From assembly GCA_002007465.1 (NCBI GenBank), contig LNAC01000018.1:3848389-3912388 (forward strand): 64,000 bases of DNA. Reading direction: 5' to 3'. The notes under the pieces are model-generated. The model saw nothing but the letters and a program-made list of their open reading frames with translations. It was not told the origin of the DNA and did no database searches. Positions 1 through 12,600 of the stretch are shown here, piece by piece. The position numbers and the translations under genes are program-made. This DNA is from Ailurus styani. Its lineage: Eukaryota > Chordata > Mammalia > Carnivora > Ailuridae. Within the stretch, counting starts at the first letter, position 1. Each line of letters begins with the position of its first letter.

Positions 1-640
1 TTGTTTGAGACAACAGCCCTCTACTCAACTGGGAAATAATTCAGTGGAAGTAGGAAGGAAGGGGAATGGTATTAGCTTGAAGAAGAGAGTCTGGAGTTCC
101 CTCATAAAGGCATTAGCCAAATCCCTGAATGACAAGCTTTCTGCCAGGGTTTGGAGAGAGAAGGGCAGAGACATGAGGACAGAAGTGTGATGGAAGCCCA
201 CAGGAAGGGTCCTAAAAGAGGAGTTTTCCAGAAAGAAAGGTGAGAAAAAAATACCAAGTTTTATACAAACAGGAAAGTAATAATCGGAGGTAAAAGTATT
301 AGAAATGCTTGGTACTGTGCTAGCTGCTACAGGTACAGAGTACCTGACACTCAGGTTTAGGAGGGGAGACAGAGAAGCAAACGGATCACTGTGTTTGATA
401 AACACTCTGACAAGAGGTGTGAGGACAGTGCTCTCGTGGCACAAAGCACAGGCAGCATAAGCCATTCTGGGGGATCAGTGCAATCAACCTAGAGGAGGAT
501 GTCACAGAGAGCTCAGGGTGGGAGAGGGGCACCGCAGACAGAGCAAGACTCACTCACCACAAAGTGACAGTGTGACAGGACCGAAAGACAATAAGCAGGC
601 CAGGGTTAGGGGATCAGTGGGAGTAGAAGTAGGGTAAGAG
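1..640. other. ZWILCH intron sequence, nothing recognised
   Basis: No exon, SINE or clear repeat was identified on either strand. Confidence 0.4.
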
Positions 641-644
641 ATTA

Positions 645-1318
645 AAGAAATAAAGAAATAAGTAGGAGCTAATAAGAACATGAAAAGATGCTCCAAGTCA
701 GTAAGCCATCAGGAAAATGCAAGTCAAAACCATCAGATACCACTTCATCCCCACGAGGGTGGTAATAAAAATAATAATCATAATAAAAAGACAATACCAA
801 GTATTGGCAAGGATATGGAGAAACTGGAACACACACTGCTGGTAGGAAGGTAAAATCATACAGCCACTTTGGAAAACAGTTACAGTTTGGCAGCTCCTCG
901 AAAGCTTAAACACAGTTATCACACTGACCCAGGAACTCCACCCAAAACATGTGAAAACACAGGACCCACAAAACTTGTACAAGACTGTTCACGGCAGCAT
1001 TATTCACAGTAGTCAAAAAATAGAAACAAAGCAACATCCATCAGCCGATGAGTGGATGAATGAGCTGTGGTATAGCCATATGATGAAATGCCATTCCCAG
1101 ATAAAAAGGAACAAAGTACTACAAAAAGGAGACCAGTGGCTGCAGGGCTGGTGGGTGACTGCTAATAGATACAGCGTTTCTTTTGATGAAAATGCTCTAA
1201 AATTATATATGGCCAGGGTTATACAACTCTGTAAGTATACGAAAACCCACTGAATTATGTACTTGAAACAAGTAAATTTTATGGGATGTAATTTATATCT
1301 CAATAAAGCTGTTTAAAA
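645..1318 (+). repeat. Old L1 3'-end fragment
   Basis: Contains typical L1 ORF2-end and 3'UTR wording: aaaaccatcagataccacttc, a primer-like ggatatggagaaactggaac, tattcacagtagtcaaaaaatag, and a terminal aataaagctgttta. Many substitutions indicate an old element. Confidence 0.75.
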
Positions 1319-2481
1319 AGTAAGTAGGGCAAGTGACTGGATGTAAATGGCTCTCTATGCCAGGCTAGAACATTTCATATCTCTATTGCACTAAAATGAG
1401 GCACCCCCTTGAGATTCAATTTGTAGAATAGAGTAAAACTCAGAGACATAAAATTCTTGAAATACATGCTCACTAAATCCAGTTATTAATAAGGAGATTA
1501 TACATATTAGGAATAAATTGGCAGCTGACCCACCAAAAAGAGGGGAACCATCTTTTGTATGAATACAGAAACTTTTTAAGATTATAGAAACGCTGTATGA
1601 ATAGAAACTGAATACTCCAGTAAAAAGGTGGAAGAAGTGTAGCTCTTAACTAACTAGTGTTCCCTGTGATTATAAGGACAACTACCATGCAGTAAAATCA
1701 TATTGTCCAAATTGCCAAGAGTATCTATTGAATATATAACAACTGGGACAAATTTTGAAAAACTAAATAACAATGACACTAGCAAACATTTTTATGAAAA
1801 CATAAAATTTAATACAAGTCACAAATTCCAGGATACTCACAAGGAGAAATTTCAGTTCTCTCTGAAGATGATTCAAAGGACCTCTGGGCTCTCCCGATTC
1901 CACTTTAATATTCTAAAAAGATCCCAAAGTCAGTTTTCACTAGTAATCCCATCTTCTCTGCATAATGGTTACAGTTACTTGCATTTCAAGCTCCCCACCC
2001 ATTAAAAAATGTATTTCATAAAGCACTAATGAACTGAATAAGTAGGTTAATACTGCATTTAGAACATCATCCCCAGAGACACCATAGATCCCGTCCATCC
2101 CAATACAGTAACCGAAACTCATGCCACCAACCCCTCTCTCTATACCATGATTGTGCCTATGTTGAACAAGGGCTCTCCTCACACCCTCTCCTGCCCTTTC
2201 CCACTGAATTTCCAAAACAAAGTGAGACAAATGTAAATAAATGTATCTTAAGACCCAATGACAAACTCAGCATTAGCACATACCAAAAATAACCACCCCC
2301 TAAGAAATATGTTCAATAGGCTCCTTCTAGCTAAACCAACAATGTGCTATCTTAGCCAGAAGTCAAAGTTTTAGGAACTTTCTAAAACATTAAAAAAAAA
2401 AGGGGGGGGGTAGTAAAAGGAAAAAAAAAAGTAAATGCCATTGTATGTAGTAAATTCCTATTGCAGGAAAAGAAAAGCATT
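1319..2481. other. ZWILCH intron sequence, nothing recognised
   Basis: AT-rich unique-looking sequence with a short A/G homopolymer patch at 2390-2432. Confidence 0.4.
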
Positions 2482-2496
2482 AAGAATGTAATTATT

Positions 2497-2693
2497 GGGC
2501 GCCTGGGTGGCTCAGTGGGTTAAAGCCTCTGCCTTCAGCTCAGGTCATGATCTCAGGGTTCTGGGATCGAGCCCCACATCGGGCTCCCTGCTCAGCAGGG
2601 AGCCTGCTTCCTCCTCTGCCTGCCTCTCTGCCTACTTGTAATCTCTCTGTGTCAAATAAATAAATACAATCTTTAAAAAATATATATATATAT
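2497..2693 (+). mobile_element. Can-SINE (SINEC)
   Basis: tRNA-Lys-like head gcgcctgggtggctcagtgg, CT-rich body, AAATAAATAA tail and an (AT)n end. The target duplication is shared with the next element. Confidence 0.93.
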
Positions 2694-2703
2694 ATAATTA
2701 TCC

Positions 2704-2814
2704 AGGGGCTCCTGGGTGGCTCAGTGGGTTAAGCCTCTGCTTCCCCCTTTCCCTCTGCCTGCCTCTCTGCTTACTTGTGATCTCTGTCAAATAAATAAAT
2801 AAAATCTTAAAAAA
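2704..2814 (+). mobile_element. Can-SINE, internally deleted
   Basis: About 110 bp: the head jumps from the tRNA-like part directly to the CT-rich tail. Flanked by ataattatcc (2694-2703 and 2821-2830). Confidence 0.9.
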
Positions 2815-2830
2815 AAGAATATAATTATCC

Positions 2831-3530
2831 CACAACCCTGAGGGAACCACAATTAACACTATCCAGGCTTCTGTGTACACAGTTTTCAAAAACATAGTTG
2901 AGATCCTACTTATATACAATTTTGTATATTTTTCTTTAATTTGCTTAACAAAAAGCATTTCTTATTATCATTAAAGACACTTTAAATCATAGTATGTAAA
3001 GAATGTGTACTATTTCATCAGGGAAATCTATGTTAGGCACTTCCCTATTGAACATTCAGATTTGTTTTTAATATTTTGGAAACAGTTATGATCACTGTGT
3101 GGAATATCTTTGCACATATATTTCTGCTACCAATTCTGATTAACTTAAGACAGATTCCTAGAAATGTTAAATATAAGGTGAAAGCTTTAATAGTATAATG
3201 GTTCTAGATGTGTTGCCAATATCTGCAATCTTTTAAGAATAGCAGAGATAAGTCACTTTGATGATTTCACTTGGGTCCCAACTCAAGAGACTTTATTAAT
3301 TGCTAGAAAATTCTTAAGTTACATAATTGCCACTGTGGGCAGCTGACAGATGAGGTCACCTGGCCAAACCTCCACTGGCTGCCCTAGTAAGACTTCAGGA
3401 GTGAGCTGGGCCTCTCAGAACCATCCAGTAGGGCTAGGGCTGGGGCTGGAAGTAGGCAGCACCAGCAACAAGCTAGTTAAAAGTCAATCCGCACTGAATA
3501 AACTCAAAACAAAATACGGGTCACTCCTAC
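2831..3530. other. ZWILCH intron 7 start, nothing recognised
   Basis: Sequence downstream of the ZWILCH exon 7 donor; no repeat confidently identified. Confidence 0.4.
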
Positions 3531-3686
3531 CAGAGTTGCAGTTGAAGAAAGTGGAGGGGTTTGAAGAATCTCATCCACATGACTCCAGGAAATATCCAAA
3601 GTGATTGTAGTTTGTGACGCAGCAAGTGTGTCATCCAAGGCTGTGGACTTGAAGAGCTCATACTGGGCGAAGCCCCTGGCGGTTAC
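3531..3686 (-). CDS. ZWILCH: ZWILCH exon 7
   Basis: This 156-nt exon encodes 52 residues, [19 protein letters not shown] through [12 protein letters not shown] to PPLSSTATL. The acceptor is tttttcag and the donor gtagga. It is the last ZWILCH exon I can find before the left edge. Confidence 0.94.
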
Positions 3687-6600
3687 CTGAAAAAAGCACA
3701 CCGGCCACCATCAGCTTAGCTCTGACACAGCCAGAGGCCCGTTATCAAAACCACCTTGGTGCTTTTCCTAGCAGAAGAAAAAGCACCACACTTTTATCCC
3801 AAATGGAAAAATAAGACAATTCTTTTTCATCACAAAAAAGTGGTAAAAAGGCAGCATCTATTTTTAGCCATTAGCTGAAATGAAAATAAACACAAACATT
3901 TTGATACTAAAAAAAAAAATCTAGTCATATTAGGAGTGAAAAAAACCCACTAAACTAGGGAAGGTCTGTAACAGTCTAAAGAAACTAATGTCACAGAAAC
4001 TAATACTCACAGTAGATAAGTGATGTCTTTTCTTATGTGAACTTTTCAGGTCTTCAAGATTTACTGAGTAATTTTTATCAGCTAGAAGACATAAAAGAAA
4101 AATAATTTTAAAGGTACAATTCAAAATTATACTGTTAGAGCTGGAAAATGACAACCCCTCAAATACTGAGGGCACCACAACTTAACACTAGTAATTGCTG
4201 AAATTAAATTTTAAATCCAGATAAAATGTTGACAAAGAAAGGAAAGTGGAACGAAGGTCAATACTGAAACCATGCCCCGTAGGGTTAATGAGGTTGAAAC
4301 ATGGCAGAAAACTTAAAGCTGGTTTTTCAGAGACCTGTTTCTCTCTCCTCAGCTACTGTGTCTTTTCAGACCCCACTAACAAAACCACTAGCTGTCTCTG
4401 CAGAAGCCTGGACTTGAGGTCAACTGCTCCAGCCTATGAACAAGCAAAGCTCTGCATCCCTTACCTGAGATAATGAGCCCAAGACCCCGTCATCCAGTTT
4501 CCATGGGCTCACGGAGCATGCCCATAGCTCCTGCCCCTTGTCCTAAGATAACTTCCTGGTGTCAGCGACTGAATCATGCCTTGTTCTAGTGTTAAATCTC
4601 CACCCCAAAGTGAACATGGGATAGATGTTACCTATGTTTGCCCAATGCACAAGCTCCATCTTTCCTCAGGAATAGTCACAAGCTTCCCCTGCCCTTTTCA
4701 TCAATATGGATGCAATCCCAACCCCTCTGATCATAAACTTGCTCAGTCAGGAAGAAAGATTTGAGAATACTCCCCTGCCCTCTCAATGGGCTGCCTTTTT
4801 GGTAAGAAAATGTTCTCTGGGGCACCTGGGTGGCTCAGTGGGTTAAAGCCTCTGCCTTCGGCTCAGGTCATGATCTCAGGGTCCTGGGATCGAGGCCCGC
4901 ATCGGGCTCTCTGCTCAGCAGGGAGCCTGCTTCCTCCTCTCTCTGCCTACTTGTAATCTCTCTCTGTCAAATAAATAAATAAAATTTAAAAAAAAAAAAA
5001 GAAAGAAAGAAAATGCTCTCTGCTTCAAACCCAGTGACTCAGAGATTTGGTTTACTGCACACTGGACACAAATCTGATTTTAGGGTTCAGTGAGAATGCT
5101 ACTACCAAAAATATAATTAAACATTCACTATGAGATAGGAATTATATTGTCATTATATCCCATTTTTTTATCCTCTGATGAAAATTTCCAAAAATACACA
5201 CATATAAACCAAATGAAACTCAAATAAAACTAACAAACAAAGCCATAAACTCCTGTTCATATTTTTGGAGATCTGCTTCTGGAATACTTCCTATATGCCG
5301 CAAATTACACATCAGAGTAGGTTCCTGGTGGCTGACAAGTTCCACTGTGTGCACTTCCCTTTTCACAATATGTTTTCAGTAAAAACCACAACATAGTAAC
5401 AGTACCAATAAATAAGTACACATCCCCGTGAACGTAAGATGAGTGAGCTCTCACCTTTACAACTGACTGTATATAAGACAATTCCTGTAATGCTGCTATT
5501 TGTGGTGATAAGCTCAGCTCCCAGCCAACAGGTCCCTTCAGGGTCTGAACTGTCACACCTTACCCACAGGGGAGGAAGGGCAGTAACTGGCTGATTAATC
5601 TTCAGGTGGGTCATATTAGGATTGTGAGCCATGGTGTAAAGTCCGATTAACTGCCTTGAAAACAAGAGTAGGAAGAATAAACTGTAAGTAGAAACTGTCC
5701 ATCAATCAAGTTTTCTTTTCCAAAGATACCATGATGGGCACCTACAATTCTGACACTGACCCTGCTTCCAGTCACCAACTAAGATTTTGCACCCAACTCT
5801 AATGTGTGGGGTTTTCCCCCATACCAAGTAATTCTCTGACAGCAGCTGGGTGTCCTATAATTCAACTCAATTACCACATCATCTACCCAGAGATAGCATC
5901 AGATGCCACGGGTTAAGGGCTCAGTCCTACAAGATGCTCCCCCACCCCCTTTCGTGACAAATGCAGGTCCAGGTTGTCACCTGTGCTTCTCACTGACCAG
6001 CTATAGATCAGACGTTCCAACAGCCTCCTCCTTGGGTTCAATTAATTTGTTGGAGCTACTTAAAGAACTCAGAAATACACTTTACTTACTGGATCACCAA
6101 TTTATTATGAAAGGATGTAACTTGGGAACAGCCAGATGGAAGAGATTCACAGAGGTATGGGGAAAGGGTGTGGAGCACCCATGCCCTCTCTTAGTGAGCC
6201 ACTTTCCCCAAATCTCCACCGTTTAATCACCAGCCATCGGGGACTTAACTCAAAAAACAGCCCTTCTCCCTTCCCTGGAGGTAGGAATGGGACTGAGTGT
6301 TCTAACCCTCTAATCACAGGGTTGGTATCCTGGCAACCCCCCAAGCCCCAGGTTACCTAGGGGCTTTCCAAAAGCCACCTCATTTTTTTTTTTTTTTAAG
6401 ATTTATTTATTTGAGAGAGAGAAAGCATGTAGGTAGAGGGGCGGGGGGTGGGCAAAGGAAGAGGGAGAGAGAGAAAGACTCCTCAAGCAGAGTCCCTGCT
6501 GAGCAGGGAGACTGATGCAGGGCTGGATCTCAGGACCCTGAGATCATGACCTGAGGGGAAAGTAAGAGACGGCTGCTCAACTGACTGAGCCACCCAGGTG

Positions 6601-9600
6601 TCCCCAAAAGCCACCTCACTAACATAACAGAAGACATCTTCCTCTTTCTCCTCACTTAGGAAATTCTAAGAGTTTTAGGAACTCTGTGCCAGAAGCAGTG
6701 GACAAAGGCCAAATATGTTTCTAATTATAAATCCCAATACCCCAGAAACAAAATCTGGAAATTAAGTATCCCAGAAACAAAAATCTGGAAATTAAGTGGC
6801 AAACTACATAAACATTTCACCCAGTGAAGCGGGAGAAGGGCACACCAGGCACACACCAGAAGTGACGAGAATGTAGCTATCTACAAGTCCAATAGGGTGG
6901 GGGGGTGAGTTTCAGTAGGAGTGAAAGGAGGCTGCAAGATGAAGCAAAAGAAATAGGTATGATATGTTAATTACACCTGAGTAAAGCTAGGGCCAAAAAA
7001 AAAAGAAAAGAAAAAGAAAAAGAGCCAATAAGCACATGAAAAGATGCATGAGGTCATTAGTCACTGGAACACTTAAGAAAAATTGAATAGTCCGTGAATG
7101 AGATAACAGTACTGTAACTTAAACTTCCAGATTTTGAACATCATTCTGTGATTACATAAGAGAATACACTTGTTCTCAGAAAATACACAGTGAAGTATTT
7201 AAAGGTAAAGGAGCACAGTGTCTCCAACATTCTCTTAATATTTCATTTAAATAATGTGTATGGGTGATAGGAGTATGTTATATAGGCGGCAGAGTGGGGG
7301 AGGACTAGAAAGAGGAGGAGGAATGAGAGAGAAGATGACAAAGCAGATGCAGCAACGTGTAAATAACTGACGAATCTGGGTCCAGGGTATACACAAGTTC
7401 CTGTGCTATGCTTTCAACTTTTCTGTAAATTTGAAAGTATCAAAATTAAAATTTACCCAAAAATGTAGCTGGAAATTTTTCAAAGAGATGAAAACTTAAT
7501 TTATTACCAACAGATGTTCAACAAAGGAAGTTCTAAGGGATTGTACTTCAGAAAGGAAATACAATAATCCCAAAAGGAAGGTCACAAATGCAAAGCAAGG
7601 CAATGATAAGCATATGGATAAATCCAAACACTGGATGGAGAAAACAATACCAATAAATAATGTCTGAGTTGTGAGGGAGAAAAGAAAAAAGGCAAAATAT
7701 GACTTAAAATCAAGAAGCCATAAAAGATTGATTAACATAACTACAGACAAATGTCAAAAAGCTTCTACCTAGCAAAATAAACAAAACCACCATGAAGGAG
7801 AGTCACTTTGTGAATATTATTTTTAGAGTCCTTATCATCCACTGTTATTAATTACATGACTACATCCTCCAGAACTCCTTGACAGCAGTAACTTTGATTG
7901 TGGAAGCGAGGGGGGTCAGCCGGGGAGAGCTACACGTGGCTACACAGCAGGGCAGCAGGAAGTGAAGGTGGCCAGGCAGACAGGGGCAGAAGGCTTTCTA
8001 ACAGGGGCACTGCTGGCCATCAGGGTGGGATAATTCCTCCTCGTGCAGGAGAGCCTGGTGCACTGCAGGACGTTCACTATCCACAGCCCAGGCCAATCGC
8101 TCTGCGTATTTCCAAATGCCCACTGGCTATGGCTTCCCTGGTGGCGGAGCTCTGGTGTGGACAGTGAAGGTTCCTATGTGTCATTCATAAGAAATCTGGA
8201 TTGTATCATGAGGCAAGAAGAACCAGCAAAGGATTTTTAAGCAAGGAAGCAACACGATCAGGCTTTCAGTGATTTATAAAGATCTCTGGTGGCAACGAGG
8301 AAAAAAGACTGGAGAGAAACCAAACACAAATTAAACAATTAAGAAGCAAGAGCAAATAGTATGGGGGAGTGGAGAAAGGGACCAGGACACGGTCTTCTTG
8401 GTCATGCTTCAGACACCTATGGGATATTCAACTAAAGCCATCCCTGGGGATTTGGGTGTCATGTCTAGGGAGTGGAGTAAAAAGGGAGGGAAGGACCTGG
8501 ACTAGATACGTATTGTTTTCCCCAATGTTTGTAAGAACAATTTCATTTAAATCCTAGCCTCCAGCCCTTCTCCCAGCCCGATGCTAAGAAAAACTTACCT
8601 TGCTCTCCCAACTGGTAAAGCAAGTGGTCCTACATTCTCCCCAGTAGAGAAATCAGAAATAGCTGTTTCTTCACATTGTGGTTCTTCAACATGACTTGTT
8701 TCTTCCTTGTCTAAAGGCTTAAAAAATATTTTTAAATTATTTAGCCAGGTAAAAGAACACTCACCAGCCAATTCTTCACTATGCTAGAACATAATGTACT
8801 GGTTTCCAAACCCTTAAGCACAAATGACTGGGTGATGGCAAGAATCACAGCTACAAATCAGTTTGGTACCAACAAATCTTGCCAAAAGAAGCACTTCCGC
8901 TGTCCCATAAAAAGATAAAGATAATGATCTAAATTGCTATTGATAGAGGAAACATCTGATACCATTAGAAAAGGAAGCCTCTAACATGTGTAAAATGATG
9001 AACCAAAGACAAAACACCAAGGGAAACTCTATGGGAGACTCCTGATTTTTCACTCCCAAAACTCAAAGGGCCACAGCCCTTACTCCTTAAATCTACTCCT
9101 TTTAGGACTAGCAGCTCTCATTTGTGATACAGGGTTCTGAAATCTATGTGATTCTAATATCTCCATGTTTAAGTAGTTACATAGTTCAGCCTTGCCAGTA
9201 ATAACAACCCCCAAGAGTTAATACTTCCTGAGCATTACTATGTAACAGCTACTGTTCTAAGTTTTTTGTTACTTTTCATAAAAACCCTGAAATAGATACT
9301 ATTATTAACTCTCTTTAAAAGGATTTTATTTGTTTATTTTGGGGGAGGAGGGAGGGAGAGAATCTCAAGCAGACTGACGTTGAGCACAGAGTCCCCAGGG
9401 GCTTGATCTCACGACCCCAAGATCATGACCCAAGCCAAAACTAAGAGTCAAACACTTAACGAACTGAGCCACCCAGATGTCACATTAACAACTCTGTTTT
9501 ATGGATGGGAAAACTGAGGTAGCCAATGGCTAAATAACTTGCCTAGAATCACAGCTAGTGAGTGGCAATCGCAACATTCAAATCTAGATAGTCTGACTTC

Positions 9601-12600
9601 AAAACTCAGGATCTTATCCATTAAACTCTTCGGGCAATAAATACTCTCTCTCCCCACTCAATAGGTGTTAGACCCAAGTATTTCCTCAACTTCAAATTTC
9701 TTTTGCAGGATCACAGATCTCAGTCCCTTCTAGGCCTGGCTTTCCAAAGAGTTCCTAGAACTGGTGGTACCCAAAATGTCATTTTTTTCTTCTGTTTATT
9801 AGCCATCTACCTAACACGCAGTTACTGAGTACTGGAAATGGGGCCAGACCAAATGAAGATATAAGTGTAAACACACACCAGACTTTGAAGATGCAGTATG
9901 GGGGGAAAAAGACCCCTTAAAATATCTCATTAATGATTTTTATATTAACCGTGCTTTGAAATGGTATTACCACATATATGAGACTAAATAAAAAGCATTA
10001 TTAAAACTAACTTCAGGGGCACCTGGGTGGCTCAGTGGGATAAGCCTCTGCCTTCAGCTCAGGTCATGATCTCAGGGTCCTGGGATCAAGCCCTGCATTG
10101 GGCTCTCTGCTCAGCAGGGAGCCTGCTTTTCCTCTCTCTCTACTTGTGATCTCTCTCTCTCTCTCTGTCAATTAAATAAATAAAATCTTAAAAATAATTA
10201 ATTAATAATAAAAAAAAACGAATTTCAGACAATCCCACACCTCGGTATTTACTGTAAAGAAAAAACATGCTCATGCAAAAAAATCTGTACAAAAATGATT
10301 ACAGCAGCTCTATTCATGATCACTGGAGACAGAAAACAGCCCAAATGTCATTCAGAGGGTGACTGGATAAATAGATGATGGTACGTCCATACCACAGAAT
10401 CTACTCAGCAATTACAAGAAAAGAACCACCGATATACATACAACTTGGACGAACCTCAAAGGTATTATACAGAGTGAAAGAAGCCAGACTCAAAAGGTTA
10501 CACACTGTATGAGTCCATTCATGACATTCTTAAAAAGATAAAACTATACCAAGGGAAAAGAGATCAGTAGTTGCCAGGGTGATTTTCAAGGGATAGAATG
10601 ACGGAGTTGTTTGGGGGGATTGGAACTGTTTTGTGCCCTGATTGTGGTGGTGATTACTAGAATCTATATATGTGTTAAAATTCAAAGAAGTGGACAACAA
10701 AAGACAAAAAGTTAGTTTTACTGTATGACAATTTCACTTTTTTAAAATCAGGCTACTACAAAATTTTAAATTACCTATACAGTTCTCATTATATTTCTAT
10801 TGGACACCACTGTATCCACTTCTAAAAGAATTAGAATCCACTTTCCTAATATGCTGATAAAAAAAGTACACATTTGAGATCATTCCCAAACTGAATTTGG
10901 CTACTAGGAATTAAACACAGGAGTGCCTGGCTGGCTCAGTTGGTGGAGTGTGCTACTCTTAATCTCTGGGTTCAAGCCCCACATTGAGGATGGAGATTAC
11001 TTAAAAATAAAATCTTAAAAAAAAAAGAAAAAGAAAAAAAGAATTAAAGAAGTGCAAAGCCCAAGCACTACTTACCAATTTCTCTATGATGAATACTACA
11101 TCATTTTCATTTAGAATATTTTTCAAAGGATTTGGTTGGCCTTTGCTGATCAACTGCACTTGAATATCAGCCTATTAAAAATAGATAATGTTGAGCAATG
11201 TTATATATACACACATACCTATTAGTACAAACATTTAAACACATAAAGACTAGTTTTGCGTAAGCGACTGAAAAAGAGAATTTGAACAAGACATAATGTT
11301 CTAAAGAGAAGATTTCACTTATTCTTTGCCATGTTGTTTTTTCATATTTAGACAAACCTAGCTCTATTAACCTCTATACATGCTTCAAGGCCTCCCTAAA
11401 GTACACCCCAACTGTAGAGCCTTCTTTTGATTAGGATCACACAGACATCCTCTTCTATAACTCATACTGTATTTACTACATTGTACCATGTAATTAGCAG
11501 TTTATAAATATGGTCTTTTCGGGCGCCTGGGTGGCTCAGTGGGTTAAAGCCGCTGCCTTCAGCTCAGGTCATGATCCCAGGGTCCTGGGATCTAGGCCCA
11601 CATCGGGCCTCTCTGCTGAGCAGAGAGCCTGCTTCCTCCTCTCTCCTCTCTCTCTGCCTGCCTCTCTACCTACTTGTAATCTCTCTCTCTGTGTCAAATG
11701 AATAAATAAAATCTTAAAAATAAATAAATAAATAAATAAATATGGTCTTTTCTTCTGACTGTACTATGGAACTTAGGACTTTTATCAATTTCAAGGAACT
11801 GTGTATTTTTTCACTCCAACTACAAACATGCTTATTGCAGAAAAGTCTGAAAATAGATACCTAAGTCATTTTTTTAAAATTCACATATAATTCTACTAGC
11901 CAGGATAATCACTACAGTTATTAGTGTCGGCACTAATGGCAAAAAGGTTGGCACCTATTTTGTCAAACCTTTTCCCAGACACATAAATAAATCTACTTAA
12001 GTAGAAATGTATTCAGTATTTAGATATCTAGATAGGATTTTGCTTAATAAAAATACATTCTGTATCATTCACTTCTTTCCATCTATTAGGTGCTCTTTGG
12101 CTCTACCATTATATAACTAAGCTCATTTTGTTCAACATTTGGATATTTTTAAGTTACCTGCTATAATAAACAACTCAGAATCACACCGACTTTGTCAAAT
12201 TGCCTTGCAAATATGCTGCCTCCACATATTTGCATTCCCATCACTTATGGCAACAGAGTATTTTCACTGCTTATTTTTACCATCTCACAGCAAAAAATAA
12301 TGTCTTATTTGTTACTTTTTTTTTTTTTCATTTATCTGATTACTAATGAAGGTGACCAGTCTCTCAAAAGGTTTATCATTGACAAATAACTCTCATTACT
12401 TGAATCCATTTCGGTTCTCAGTTTGGATCTTAAAACATTTATATACCAAGTTCAGAAAGCAAAAGATGCTGTGTTATTCTAATCTGCTAGGTTCTTGAGT
12501 TTCAAATACTGTTGTGGATTGAATATGTCCCTGAAAGATATGAAGTCCTAACCCCTGGTTCCCTTGAATGTAACCTTTAGAAAAAGGGTCTTGGAAAATG

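Noticed and set aside
25..465. 146-codon minus-strand ORF at the left edge
   Set aside because: Checked as a possible ZWILCH exon 8; the peptide does not match the expected [20 protein letters not shown] segment.
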